A stretch of DNA of 64,000 nucleotides, from positions 1 to 64,000 of the forward strand of contig NZ_JACBXD010000005.1 of the NCBI RefSeq assembly GCF_013870525.1, read 5' to 3'. The notes under the pieces are model-generated. The model ran no database searches and was not told where the DNA came from. It saw nothing but the letters and a program-made list of their open reading frames with translations. The position numbers and the translations under genes were made by a program. Positions 51,206 to 62,884 of this stretch are shown one piece after another; the stretch's first letter is position 1, and every line of letters starts with the position of its first letter. The stretch comes from Amycolatopsis pittospori (lineage in GTDB: Bacteria; Actinomycetota; Actinomycetes; Mycobacteriales; Pseudonocardiaceae).

Positions 51206-52452
51206 CCCACGGGCTGGGCGATCGGTTCGCTCGGCAGGTCGCGAAGCTTCCGAAGCGGGGAGAAGACCACCCACAGGAGAGCCGCGGTCTCGCCGGCCAC
51301 GGCGACCCACAGCGTGCCCCTGATCCCGATCGCCTCGCCCAGGACACCGCCGAGCAGCCCGCCCAGCGGCAGCATCCCCCAGACGACGAACCGCACACTC
51401 GCGTTCATCCGGCCGAGCAACCGGTCCGGGCAGACGGCCTGCCGGTAGGAGACCTGCGCGACGTTGTAGACGATGATCCCGAATCCGGCGATCATCGTGG
51501 CCACCGGGAACAGGAGGACTCGCCAGCCCGGCGCGGCCAGCGGGAGCAGCAGGTAGAACGGCCAGGTCAGCAGCGGAACGAGCCAGATCGACCGGGCCTG
51601 CCCGATCCGCCGGGTGATGGCGTTGGCGAAGATCGCACCCGTGATCCCGCCGATGCCGCCGATGGCGAGCACGACGCCGACCGTCGCGGGCGACAGGCCC
51701 AGATCCCGGTTCAAGAACAGGATCTGTACCGCGGTGAAGGCGCCGTTGAACAGGTTGGCCGTCGCCGTGCAGGCGACGATCGAACGCAATGTGGTGTCGG
51801 TGAAGACGAACCGCAGTCCCTCGGCTATCTGAGGGAGCAGCTTCGCGTCTTCGTGCCGCTCGGGCTCCGGTTCGACGGTGCGGATCCGCAGCAGGAACAG
51901 CGCCGAGGTGAGGAAGCCGAGCCCGGTCGTGAGCACGGCGTTCGCCGCGCCGATCAGCTGGACCAGTCCGCCGCCGATACCCGGACCGGCCAGGAAGGCC
52001 ACGGATTGGCTGGCCTGGAGCTTCGCGTTGCCTTCGAGAAGATGCTCGCGGCCGACCAGCGTCGGCAGATACGACTGGTAGGCGATGTCGAAGAACACCG
52101 TCGCCGTGCCGACGAGCGTGGCGACCACGATCAGCTGGGTCAACGACAGCATCCCGGCCCACCAGGCCACCGGGATGCTGAGCAGGAGCGCGGCGCGGAC
52201 GAAGTCCGCCCGCAGCATCAGCGTGCGGCGGCGCATCCGGTCCACCCACACCCCCGCGGGCAGTCCGATGACCAGGAACGCGATGGTTTCGGCCGCGGTC
52301 AGCAGCCCCATCTGGAACGGCGTGGCGGCCAGCACGGTGGCCGCGAGCAGCGGGATCACGGTGTGCCCGGCGAACGCGCCGACCTGACTGGCCGTGTCCC
52401 CCGCCCAGAGCCGCCGGAAGTCGGCATGGAAGAAGAGTGAGTCTCTGCGCAC
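51202..52452 (-). CDS. MFS transporter, drug-export type
   Basis: This 416-residue protein has about 12 membrane segments and begins with SLFFHADFRRLWAGDTASQVG, the typical start of MFS_3/enterobactin-exporter-like efflux proteins. The loop after helix 2 is VWVDRMRRRTLM, the conserved D-R-x-x-R-R/K motif. GTG 52452 is chosen because the frame further upstream reads through the operator. It is divergent from an ArsR-like regulator across a palindromic 60-bp region. Substrate unknown. Confidence 0.85.
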   Translation of the reverse strand: MRRDSLFFHADFRRLWAGDTASQVGAFAGHTVIPLLAATVLAATPFQMGLLTAAETIAFLVIGLPAGVWVDRMRRRTLMLRADFVRAALLLSIPVAWWAGMLSLTQLIVVATLVGTATVFFDIAYQSYLPTLVGREHLLEGNAKLQASQSVAFLAGPGIGGGLVQLIGAANAVLTTGLGFLTSALFLLRIRTVEPEPERHEDAKLLPQIAEGLRFVFTDTTLRSIVACTATANLFNGAFTAVQILFLNRDLGLSPATVGVVLAIGGIGGITGAIFANAITRRIGQARSIWLVPLLTWPFYLLLPLAAPGWRVLLFPVATMIAGFGIIVYNVAQVSYRQAVCPDRLLGRMNASVRFVVWGMLPLGGLLGGVLGEAIGIRGTLWVAVAGETAALLWVVFSPLRKLRDLPSEPIAQPVG

Positions 52453-52469
52453 CGGGCCACCCTTCCGCG

Positions 52470-52495
52470 AGTGATTGGAAAGTGTCAATCACTTT
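52470..52495. promoter_or_regulatory. Operator palindromes between MFS and ArsR-like genes
   Basis: AGTGATTG (52470-52477) pairs with CAATCACT (52486-52493) across 8 nt. A second, overlapping repeat, AAAGTG (52479-52484) and CACTTT (52490-52495), lies inside. The region precedes the ArsR-like -10 TAAGCT (52501-52506). Confidence 0.62.
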
Positions 52496-52512
52496 TCGCC
52501 TAAGCTTGCGCG

Positions 52513-53010
52513 GTGTCCGAATCACGACGTGCCGCCACCGAGGCCGAAGTCGCCGCCATGGCCTCCGGAATAAGGCTGCGCATCATCCGGTTGACGTACT
52601 CGGAGGCGCTCACCAACAAGGAACTCGCGGACCGGCTCGACCGCGACCCGGCGACGACACTGCACCACGTGCGCCGTCTCGTTGACACGGGCTTCCTCGA
52701 AGCGCTCCCTCCGAGGCGTGGCGCGCGTGGCGCGAAAGAAATTCCGTATCGCTCGACCGGGTTGTCCTGGCATCTTGATTCCCGCGACAAGGGGATCGAT
52801 CAGGCGATTTTCGAGGCTTACCTGGAAGAGATCGCCGACGCCGGATTCGACGACGTGCATCAGACGAGGCTGGTCCTCCAGCTGCCGGACGAGCAGATCG
52901 TCGAGCTCGAGCAGAGGATCAACGAGCTGTTCGAGGAGTTCCTCGCCCGGCCGGTGGATACGAAAGCGAAGCGGGCGGCGATCTATCTGTCGAGGTATCC
53001 CAGCAGGTAA
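52513..53010 (+). CDS. ArsR-like winged-helix transcriptional regulator
   Basis: This 165-residue protein has a helix-turn-helix near residues 30-62 (LTNKELADRLDRDPATTLHHVRRL as landmark) followed by a wing and a long C-terminal helical region with LEQRINELFEEFL for dimerisation. No cysteine metal-sensor motif is seen, so it is more like the drug/metabolite-sensing members. TAAGCT lies 6 nt before GTG 52513. It most likely represses the divergent MFS exporter and itself. Confidence 0.82.
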   Translation: MSESRRAATEAEVAAMASGIRLRIIRLTYSEALTNKELADRLDRDPATTLHHVRRLVDTGFLEALPPRRGARGAKEIPYRSTGLSWHLDSRDKGIDQAIFEAYLEEIADAGFDDVHQTRLVLQLPDEQIVELEQRINELFEEFLARPVDTKAKRAAIYLSRYPSR

Positions 53011-53053
53011 TGAATTCGGTCCCGACGCCGAAACGTGGGACCATGGAGGCACG

Positions 53054-54502
53054 ATGACGGAACTGACACACAGTGATTTGGAAAACCGGGACCTGAACGA
53101 CATGGACCCTTCGACCGGCGAACTGGAGCTCGAGGACCGCGCCTCGCTCCGCCGGGTAGCGGGCCTGTCCACCGAACTCGCGGACGTCACCGAGGTCGAA
53201 TACCGGCAGCTGCGCCTGGAGCGCGTCGTTCTGGTCGGTGTGTGGACCGAGGGCAGCGCCCTCCAGTCCGAGGCCTCGCTCGCCGAACTCGCCCGGCTGG
53301 CCGAAACGGCCGGCTCCGAGGTACTGGAAGGCCTGGTGCAGCGGCGGATCCGCCCGGATCCCGCCACCTACATCGGCTCGGGCAAGGTCAAGGAACTGCG
53401 CGACATCGTGACGGCCACCGGGGCGGACACGGTGATCTGCGACGGTGAACTCTCGCCCGGCCAGCTGCGCCAGCTGGAGGAGAAGGTCAAGGTGAAGGTC
53501 ATCGACCGCACCGCCCTGATCCTCGACATCTTCGCGCAGCACGCCCGCTCCAAGGAGGGCAAGGCACAGGTCGAGCTGGCTCAGCTGCAGTACCTGATCC
53601 CGCGGCTTCGCGGGTGGGGTGCCGCACTGTCCCGGCAGGCCGGTGGCCGCGCGGGTGGCGCCAACGGTGGTGTGGGTCTGCGTGGTCCCGGTGAGACGAA
53701 GCTCGAAACCGACCGGCGGCGGATCAACAAGCGCGTGGCGAAGCTGCGTCGCGAGATCGCCGCGATGGACACCATCCGCGAGACCAAACGCGGTCGCCGG
53801 GTGGCCAACGAGGTGCCGAGCGTCGCGATCGTCGGCTACACCAACGCCGGCAAGTCGAGCCTGCTCAACGCCCTGACCGGCGCCGGTGTGCTGGTCGAGG
53901 ACGCGCTGTTCGCCACGCTGGACCCGACGACCCGGCGGGCGCAGACCACCGACGGCCGTACCTACACGCTGACCGACACCGTCGGCTTCGTCCGGCACCT
54001 GCCGCACCAGCTGGTGGACGCGTTCCGGTCGACGCTGGAGGAGGCGGCCGGTGCCGACCTGCTCGTGCACGTCGTCGACGGGTCCGACCCGACGCCGGAA
54101 GAGCAGGTCAACGCGGTCCGCGAAGTGCTCGCCGAGATAACGAAGCGCCGTACCGAACCGCTCCCGCCGGAGCTGCTGGTGATCAACAAGGCCGACGCCG
54201 CCGACGAGGTGTCGCTGGCCCGGTTGCGGCACCAGATGGCCGGTTCGGTGCAGGTGTCGGCGCGGACGGGCACCGGCATCACCGAGCTGGCCGAAGTGAT
54301 CGCGGAGCGGTTGCCGAGGCCGGAGGTCGTGGTCGAGGCCTTGATCCCGTACTCGCGAGGCGAGCTCGTCTCCCGCGCCCACGCCGACGGCGAGGTGCTG
54401 GAAGAGGAGCACGTCGAGACCGGTACCCGGCTGCTCGTCCGGGCCCGGCCCGATCTGGCCGCCGCCCTGGGCGAATTCCAGACGGACGGCTCGGCGCTGT
54501 AG
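53054..54502 (+). CDS. hflX: GTPase HflX
   Basis: This 482-residue GTPase splits stalled ribosomes. The N-terminal HflX domain carries the phrases GLVQRRIRPDPATYIGSGK and the coiled loop with DRTALILDIFAQHA; the G domain has the P-loop GYTNAGKSSLLNALT (near residue 260), DPTTR (switch I), DTVGF (G3), NKAD (G4) and SARTG (G5). ATG 53054 has GGAGG 5 nt upstream. It lies where Rv2725c does relative to dapF and lexA, with an MFS/ArsR pair inserted between. Confidence 0.94.
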   Translation: MTELTHSDLENRDLNDMDPSTGELELEDRASLRRVAGLSTELADVTEVEYRQLRLERVVLVGVWTEGSALQSEASLAELARLAETAGSEVLEGLVQRRIRPDPATYIGSGKVKELRDIVTATGADTVICDGELSPGQLRQLEEKVKVKVIDRTALILDIFAQHARSKEGKAQVELAQLQYLIPRLRGWGAALSRQAGGRAGGANGGVGLRGPGETKLETDRRRINKRVAKLRREIAAMDTIRETKRGRRVANEVPSVAIVGYTNAGKSSLLNALTGAGVLVEDALFATLDPTTRRAQTTDGRTYTLTDTVGFVRHLPHQLVDAFRSTLEEAAGADLLVHVVDGSDPTPEEQVNAVREVLAEITKRRTEPLPPELLVINKADAADEVSLARLRHQMAGSVQVSARTGTGITELAEVIAERLPRPEVVVEALIPYSRGELVSRAHADGEVLEEEHVETGTRLLVRARPDLAAALGEFQTDGSAL

Positions 54503-54513
54503 ACGACTCGGGC

Positions 54514-54541
54514 TCCCGCATTTAGAGGACTAAATGCGGGA
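54514..54541. repeat. Short palindrome TCCCGCATTTAG family, after hflX
   Basis: The 12-nt perfect arms (54514-54525 and 54530-54541) with a 4-nt centre lie 12 nt after the hflX stop. It shares CCGCATTTAGAGGACT-type sequence with the repeats at 7664 and 18621. Confidence 0.85.
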
Positions 54542-54590
54542 TCCGCCGGACGGGGCGTCGCGACATTTCGGGTCTGGCTCGTTGACGCAA

Positions 54591-54645
54591 GTCCGTGAAG
54601 GCCTCCTTGAGGGACCCAGAGTCCCTCAAGGAGGCCTTCACGGAC
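54591..54645. repeat. 55-nt perfect palindrome, GTCCGTGAAGG family
   Basis: The 25-nt perfect arms (54591-54615 and 54621-54645) with a 5-nt loop form a second hairpin after hflX, 50 nt beyond the first. It is the best match to the repeats at 12940 and 25995. Confidence 0.92.
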
Positions 54646-54779
54646 GTCTGGCGGGTGCGTCCGGTCGGACGTGGCCTACGCGACATTCCGCCGCTTCTCG
54701 GCGTCCGCACCGAACTGCGCGCGCTCCCGGACGTCTCCGTAGTGTGGGGCTTCAGGGGTTCCACGGTACGGAGGTGGAT

Positions 54780-55793
54780 GTGCGGGGGCTTATCGCGGCG
54801 GCGGTCGTGCTGGGGACGTTCGTCGGCGGGGCCGTTCCCGCTGTGGCGCAGGAGGTCCCGGCGCCACAGCCGGTGTGCACGAACCGCGATTCCCGGCTCA
54901 GCGAGTTGTCCGGCCTGGTGTCGGACGGCGAGCGCCTGTACGCCCTCAACGACGGCGGCACCAAGACACAGGTCTTCGTGCTCGGCCGCGATTGCAAGGT
55001 GCAGAAGGTCATCTCGGCGGCGACGGATCCGTATGACGCCGAGGATCTCGCGCGCACCCCGGACGGCACCTTCTGGCTTTCCGACACCGGTGACAACCGC
55101 AAGCAGCGGGACACGGTCGCGCTGATCTCGCTGACCCCGCAGGGCAAGGCGGCGGTACACCGGCTCACCTATCCCGACGGGCAGCACGACGTCGAAGCGC
55201 TGATCATGGACCGTTCGGGCACGCCGTACCTGATCACCAAGGACATGTTCGGCGACTCGAAGGTGTACCGGCCGAAGGGCGCGCTCACCAGTCCCGGCCC
55301 GACTCCGCTGGAGAGTGTGGGGTCGCTGCAGTTCAAGGAGACCAAGACACCGGGCGGACCGGTCGGGTCGATCGGCTCGATGACGGTGACCGGGGCGGCG
55401 TCGATGGCCGACGGGTCGGTGGTCGCGTTGCGCACCTATACCGACGCCTATCTCTACGCCGTCACCGACGGAGACCTGGCGGGTGCGCTTCAGCGCGAAC
55501 CCGTGCGCGTGCCTTTGCCGAACGAGAAGCAGGGGGAGGCACTCGCCTTCGACCCGGACGGGACGCTGCTCTCCGGTGGGGAAGGGGTCGGAGAGCAGAT
55601 CCGCGCGGTGAAGGGCGCGGCCGGGCTCGCCGTGGAGGCGGCGAAATCCGAGGGCGGCACGTCGGGAGGGACGCCCTCGGCCGGTGGCCAGGGCCAGGGT
55701 TCCGACTTCCCGTACGTGCAGATCGGTATCGCCGCCATCGTCCTGATCGGCGGATTCCTGCTGGTCGGCAGACTCCGTAAACGGCGCGCCTGA
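54780..55793 (+). CDS. Secreted, membrane-anchored beta-propeller-like protein
   Basis: This 337-residue protein has a signal peptide (RGLIAAAVVLGTFVGGAVPA), a mature domain with repeated short strands and phrases such as SGLVSDGERLYALNDGG and DPYDAEDLARTPDGTFWLSD that suggest a propeller, a Gly/Ser-rich stalk (about 290-308), and one C-terminal membrane helix with an RLRKRRA tail. It is probably anchored with the propeller outside. GTG 54780 has GGAGG 5 nt upstream. It starts 277 nt after hflX, behind two hairpins. Function unknown; phytase-like or esterase-like propellers are possibilities. Confidence 0.7.
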   Translation: MRGLIAAAVVLGTFVGGAVPAVAQEVPAPQPVCTNRDSRLSELSGLVSDGERLYALNDGGTKTQVFVLGRDCKVQKVISAATDPYDAEDLARTPDGTFWLSDTGDNRKQRDTVALISLTPQGKAAVHRLTYPDGQHDVEALIMDRSGTPYLITKDMFGDSKVYRPKGALTSPGPTPLESVGSLQFKETKTPGGPVGSIGSMTVTGAASMADGSVVALRTYTDAYLYAVTDGDLAGALQREPVRVPLPNEKQGEALAFDPDGTLLSGGEGVGEQIRAVKGAAGLAVEAAKSEGGTSGGTPSAGGQGQGSDFPYVQIGIAAIVLIGGFLLVGRLRKRRA

Positions 55794-55890
55794 CCGAAGC
55801 TTGCCGGGTCTGACCCGCGGTCTCGGACGACCCCGGGATCCCGGCGTGCTCCGGCTCTGGACTACTTCGACTCCGGACTACCGGCTTCGA

Positions 55891-56607
55891 CTACAGCCTG
55901 CGCAGAACGGCGACGACCTTGCCGAGGATCGTGGCGTCGTCACCCGGGATGGGTTCGTACGCCTCGTTGTGCGGCATCAGCCAGATGTGGCCGTCCTTGC
56001 GCTTGAACGTCTTGACCGTGGCCTCGCCGTCGATCATCGCCGCGACGATCTCGCCGGGGTCGGCGGTCGGCTGCTGGCGCACCACGACCCAGTCGCCGTC
56101 GGTGATGGCGGCGTCGACCATCGAGTCACCGGTGACGCTGAGCAGGAACAGCTCACCTTCACCGACGATCTCCCGCGGCAGCGGGAAGACGTCCTCGATC
56201 GCCTGCTCGGCCAGCACCGGCCCACCGGCGGCGATCCGGCCGACGAGCGGCACGTACGCGGCCTTCGGCATCGCCTGTTGCTGCTCGATGTCGACACCCA
56301 TCGGGTTGTCGTCGGTCGTGGCCAGCACCCCCACCGCACGCGGGCGGTTCGGGTCGCGTCGCAGATATCCCTTGCGCTGCAGGGCCTGCAACTGGTGCGA
56401 CACCGAAGAGGTGGAGGTCAGCCCGACCGCCTCGCCGATCTCACGCACGCTCGGCGGGTAGCCGAACCGGCTCACCCACAGCTTGATCACGTCGAGCACC
56501 TGCTGCTGCCGCACGGTCAGGGTCTCGTCCACCTCGTAGACCTCGGGCAAGGCGCGCACCTTGCCCGAGCCCCTAGGCGCGCTACCCGCCTTGCTCTCCT
56601 TAGCCAC
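55891..56607 (-). CDS. lexA: LexA repressor
   Basis: This 238-residue repressor of the SOS regulon has a winged helix ([22 protein letters not shown] as landmark) and a C-terminal protease domain with the self-cleavage Ala-Gly in VGRIAAGGP, the nucleophile Ser in VTGDSMVDA and the general-base Lys in EATVKTF. GTG 56607 has AAGGAG 8 nt upstream. Two LexA boxes lie in the divergent region shared with the LysM-protein gene, so it controls itself. Boxes for recA and the HEPN gene also fit its recognition sequence. Confidence 0.96.
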   Translation of the reverse strand: MAKESKAGSAPRGSGKVRALPEVYEVDETLTVRQQQVLDVIKLWVSRFGYPPSVREIGEAVGLTSTSSVSHQLQALQRKGYLRRDPNRPRAVGVLATTDDNPMGVDIEQQQAMPKAAYVPLVGRIAAGGPVLAEQAIEDVFPLPREIVGEGELFLLSVTGDSMVDAAITDGDWVVVRQQPTADPGEIVAAMIDGEATVKTFKRKDGHIWLMPHNEAYEPIPGDDATILGKVVAVLRRL

Positions 56608-56771
56608 CTTCTCGCTCCTTCATCTCCTGCGTCGCCTCCCAGTACGTCCGGTCTCCCGGACCGACTTCGCGTGTCTTCGCCGGTGGCGGACGATCTTCCC
56701 GCCCACGGCACCGGCGGCGTCCGCCCAGCAGACGCCCTGGTCAACGACGTTAGCCCGCCGGGACCCCGATT

Positions 56772-56787
56772 TCAAACATCTGTTCGA
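56772..56787. promoter_or_regulatory. LexA box, lexA-proximal
   Basis: TCAAACATCTGTTCGA matches TCGAAC-N4-GTTCGA with one mismatch (G to A at position 3). It lies 165 nt upstream of the lexA start. Confidence 0.68.
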
Positions 56788-56851
56788 TGGACACGCCGTG
56801 TCGCTCGATTTTTGTCGGTGGGAGGTGGTACACATTCGCACGGGCGTTCGA

Positions 56852-56867
56852 TAGAACGCTTGTTCGA
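56852..56867. promoter_or_regulatory. LexA box, LysM-gene-proximal
   Basis: TAGAACGCTTGTTCGA matches the LexA box with one mismatch (C to A at position 2) and keeps the GAAC-N4-GTTC core. It lies 66 nt before the LysM-protein ATG. Confidence 0.75.
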
Positions 56868-56932
56868 TCTTGATCGCCAGGGCCTGGTCCTGGCGCTGGA
56901 CCTGAGTGATGCAGGACTGCGAGGAGGTTCCG

Positions 56933-57427
56933 ATGTCGATTCTGGCCGATCGAGGACTGGCGCGACCCAGTTCCCCCGGGCCCGTTCCGGCAGGAGTGAC
57001 CCGGCCCGTACGGGTCGTGCGGGGCAGGCGGGCCGAGCCGCTGCGGCCGCCGACCAGGGCGCGGGTCGTGGCAGGGCGTCGTCCCGGCGTCGCCACCGCC
57101 TCCCCGGGGTGCCCGGCGCCCCGGCGGCTCCCGCTCCGGTGGCCGTCGCTCGCCGCGATGGCCTTGCTGGTCGCCGGCGTCGTCACCGGATTGGGTCTGT
57201 TCTTGGCGGGCGTTCCCGGCGCCGCGGTGCCCGAACGGACCACCACGGTGTCCGTTTCCGCCGGGGAGACGCTGGCCGATCTCGCGGCGCGATTCGCGCC
57301 AGGGAGCGACACCGGCGCGGTCGTCGCCAAGATCAAGGAGCTCAATTCCCTGGAAGGCGCCGTTCTCGTGCCCGGACTGCCGCTCACGGTCCCGGTCGCG
57401 GCCGAAGTCGCCGAGGGTGGGAGGTGA
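56933..57427 (+). CDS. LysM membrane protein, SOS-induced division inhibitor (ChiZ/Rv2719c-like)
   Basis: This 164-residue protein has an Arg/Pro-rich cytoplasmic N-terminus (about 70 residues), one membrane segment (near residues 80-102, LAAMALLVAGVVTGLGLFL) and an outer LysM-type domain beginning TTTVSVSAGETLADLA. The divergent position to lexA and the LexA box match Rv2719c (ChiZ) of M. tuberculosis, which is induced by DNA damage and slows division. ATG 56933 follows GAGGAGG. The division role is by homology. Confidence 0.8.
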   Translation: MSILADRGLARPSSPGPVPAGVTRPVRVVRGRRAEPLRPPTRARVVAGRRPGVATASPGCPAPRRLPLRWPSLAAMALLVAGVVTGLGLFLAGVPGAAVPERTTTVSVSAGETLADLAARFAPGSDTGAVVAKIKELNSLEGAVLVPGLPLTVPVAAEVAEGGR

Positions 57428-57728
57428 CCGGAAAGGCCTGCTCACCCACTGCGGGTGAAGTCCCCTTTCGTGTCTGATCGACCCGCCGGTAGCGCTTGCG
57501 TGCGCCCCACCTGCGATCTAGTCTCCACCGCTATATGTAGTAGTTACATGGCTGTAGTTGGTCCATAGCTTGGGGTAGACTCGGTACCAGTTGTCCACAG
57601 CTGGCCGGTGTTCACCCACCGGATGTCCACAGATCGATCCACATGTCGATCTTTCCCATCGTTGCGTGGCGGCAGGGAACGGATGTCCACTCGGGACCGG
57701 CCGGCGCGGAGGGGAAGGTGATCGGCGG
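57428..57728. promoter_or_regulatory. nrdR-nrdJ promoter region with DnaA- and NrdR-box candidates
   Basis: No gene is seen. TTGTCCACA at 57591-57599 is a perfect actinobacterial DnaA box; ATGTCCACA (57623-57631) has one mismatch and ATGTCCACT (57683-57691) two. GGATGTCCAC is repeated exactly 60 bp apart (57621, 57681). On the minus strand ACTACATATAG (57541-57531) and ACTACAGCCATG (57557-57546) look like NrdR boxes. TAGACT at 57576-57581 is a candidate -10. Confidence 0.5.
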
Positions 57729-58217
57729 ATGAGGTGCCCGTTCTGCCGGCATGCGGACTCTCGGGTCGTCGACTCCCGAGAGGTGGATGAGGGTCAGGCG
57801 ATCCGGCGGAGGCGCTCGTGCGCCGCTTGCGGCCGGCGCTTCACCACTTCGGAGACGATGGTGCTCGCCGTCGTCAAGCGATCCGGGGTCACCGAGCAGT
57901 TCAGCCGGGACAAGGTCGTCCGGGGGGTGCGCCGCGCCTGCCAGGGCAGGCCGGTCGACGACGACGCGCTGCAGCAGCTCGCGCAGCGGGTCGAGGAATC
58001 GATCCGGTCGGCGGGGCTGGCGGAGATCCCGAGTCACGAGGTCGGCCTGGCGATCCTGGGTCCGTTGCGTGAACTCGACGGCGTCGCCTATCTCCGGTTC
58101 GCGAGTGTCTACCGCTCCTTCTCCTCGGTCGAGGACTTCGAGAAGGAGATCTCGGACCTCCGTGAGGCCATGGCTGCCGCACCGGACGAGAGCGATCAAG
58201 ACGCGAAAGACGGCTGA
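57729..58217 (+). CDS. nrdR: Ribonucleotide reductase repressor NrdR
   Basis: This 162-residue repressor has an N-terminal zinc ribbon ([17 protein letters not shown] ... [11 protein letters not shown]) and an ATP-cone domain ([19 protein letters not shown]). It senses ATP/dATP and represses RNR genes. ATG 57729 follows a GGAGGGG stretch. It is transcribed with nrdJ 33 nt downstream, as in Streptomyces, so it probably controls its own operon through the upstream NrdR-box candidates. Confidence 0.95.
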   Translation: MRCPFCRHADSRVVDSREVDEGQAIRRRRSCAACGRRFTTSETMVLAVVKRSGVTEQFSRDKVVRGVRRACQGRPVDDDALQQLAQRVEESIRSAGLAEIPSHEVGLAILGPLRELDGVAYLRFASVYRSFSSVEDFEKEISDLREAMAAAPDESDQDAKDG

Positions 58218-58250
58218 TGCCGCCTCCCGCGTGGGAGTGAGGGAAGACCC

Positions 58251-62135
<3,885 letters not shown>

Positions 62136-62146
62136 TCTCCGAGAAG

Positions 62147-62201
62147 TGTCATGGAAGGGTCTTTCAGGGCGATTGATGTCCTGAAAGACCCTTCCATGAC
62201 A
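62147..62201. repeat. Perfect palindrome after nrdJ
   Basis: The 22-nt perfect arms (62147-62168 and 62180-62201) with an 11-nt loop start 12 nt after the nrdJ stop. The right arm ends 14 nt before the next start codon, so it could also influence that gene's translation. Confidence 0.9.
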
Positions 62202-62215
62202 TCGGAGGCGAGTGC

Positions 62216-62884
62216 GTGACCACCGACGACGGAATCGTCGATCCGTTCGGCACGATCAAGCAGGCGCTGTGGATCTGCGGTGGACAGTGGGCGGGGAAGT
62301 CCACCGTCTCCCGGCTGCTGGCGCACCGCCACGGCATCACCGTCTACCACTACGACGTCCACGACGCCCGCGCCCACCAGGATCGCCGCGTGGCCCACCG
62401 CGTCCGGAACGGTTTGCCCACCACGGATCCCGATCCGGATTCGGTATGGGTCGACCCCACCCCCGAGCGGATGGCGGCCGACACGATCGCCGGTTTCCCG
62501 GTGCGGTTCGAGTGGGTGCTGGACGATCTGCGCGCCCTGGTTTCCGGCCGCCCGATCCTCGCCGAGGGCTGGGGGCTGCGGCCGGACCTCGTCGCGCCGC
62601 TGCTCGATTCGCCGAGGCGGATGATCGTCATGGTGCCCACGGACGACTTCCGTGAGCACCAGATCCGGGTGCTGCCCCGTGCCGCCGCGGTGGGGCGCCG
62701 GATCAGCGATCCCGATCCCGCGCTACGGAACCGCTTCGCGCGGGATCGCCTGGTCGCCGAGGACGCCGTGCGCACGGCGAGGAGTCTCGGCATCCGGGTG
62801 CTGGAGATCGACGGCACGGACGACGCCGAGGCCGTCGCGGATGTCGTCGCCGAACATTTCGCTCCCTACCTGCCGCCGGCCTGA
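62216..62884 (+). CDS. P-loop nucleotide-binding protein, kinase-like
   Basis: This 222-residue protein has Walker A GGQWAGKSTVSRLLA (about residues 22-36), then YHYDVHDARAHQDRRVAHR, which looks like a lid or base-binding region, and ILAEGWGLRP near the position of Walker B. It resembles small-molecule or nucleotide kinases of the AAA_33/gluconate-kinase-like group but no specific family is recognised. GTG 62216 has GGAGG 6 nt upstream. Its last 19 nt overlap the convergent DoxX-like gene. Confidence 0.65.
   Translation: MTTDDGIVDPFGTIKQALWICGGQWAGKSTVSRLLAHRHGITVYHYDVHDARAHQDRRVAHRVRNGLPTTDPDPDSVWVDPTPERMAADTIAGFPVRFEWVLDDLRALVSGRPILAEGWGLRPDLVAPLLDSPRRMIVMVPTDDFREHQIRVLPRAAAVGRRISDPDPALRNRFARDRLVAEDAVRTARSLGIRVLEIDGTDDAEAVADVVAEHFAPYLPPA

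Larger units (their letters stand above)
56608..56932. promoter_or_regulatory. 325-bp lexA / LysM-protein divergent region
   Basis: No gene is seen. The region holds two LexA-box candidates (56772-56787 and 56852-56867) and the ribosome site GAGGAGG of the LysM gene. A GTTC-GATA-GAAC palindrome (56846-56857) overlaps the second box. Confidence 0.7.

Noticed and set aside
52453..52488. TTG 52488 as start of the MFS gene
   Set aside because: It would place the operator palindrome inside the coding region; GTG 52452 matches the usual N-terminus of the family.
57428..57728. Cobalamin riboswitch before nrdR-nrdJ
   Set aside because: Class II RNR genes in Streptomyces can have one nearby, and CCCACTGCGGGTGAAG at about 57438 superficially recalls its core, but the conserved B12-box and surrounding stems are not present.
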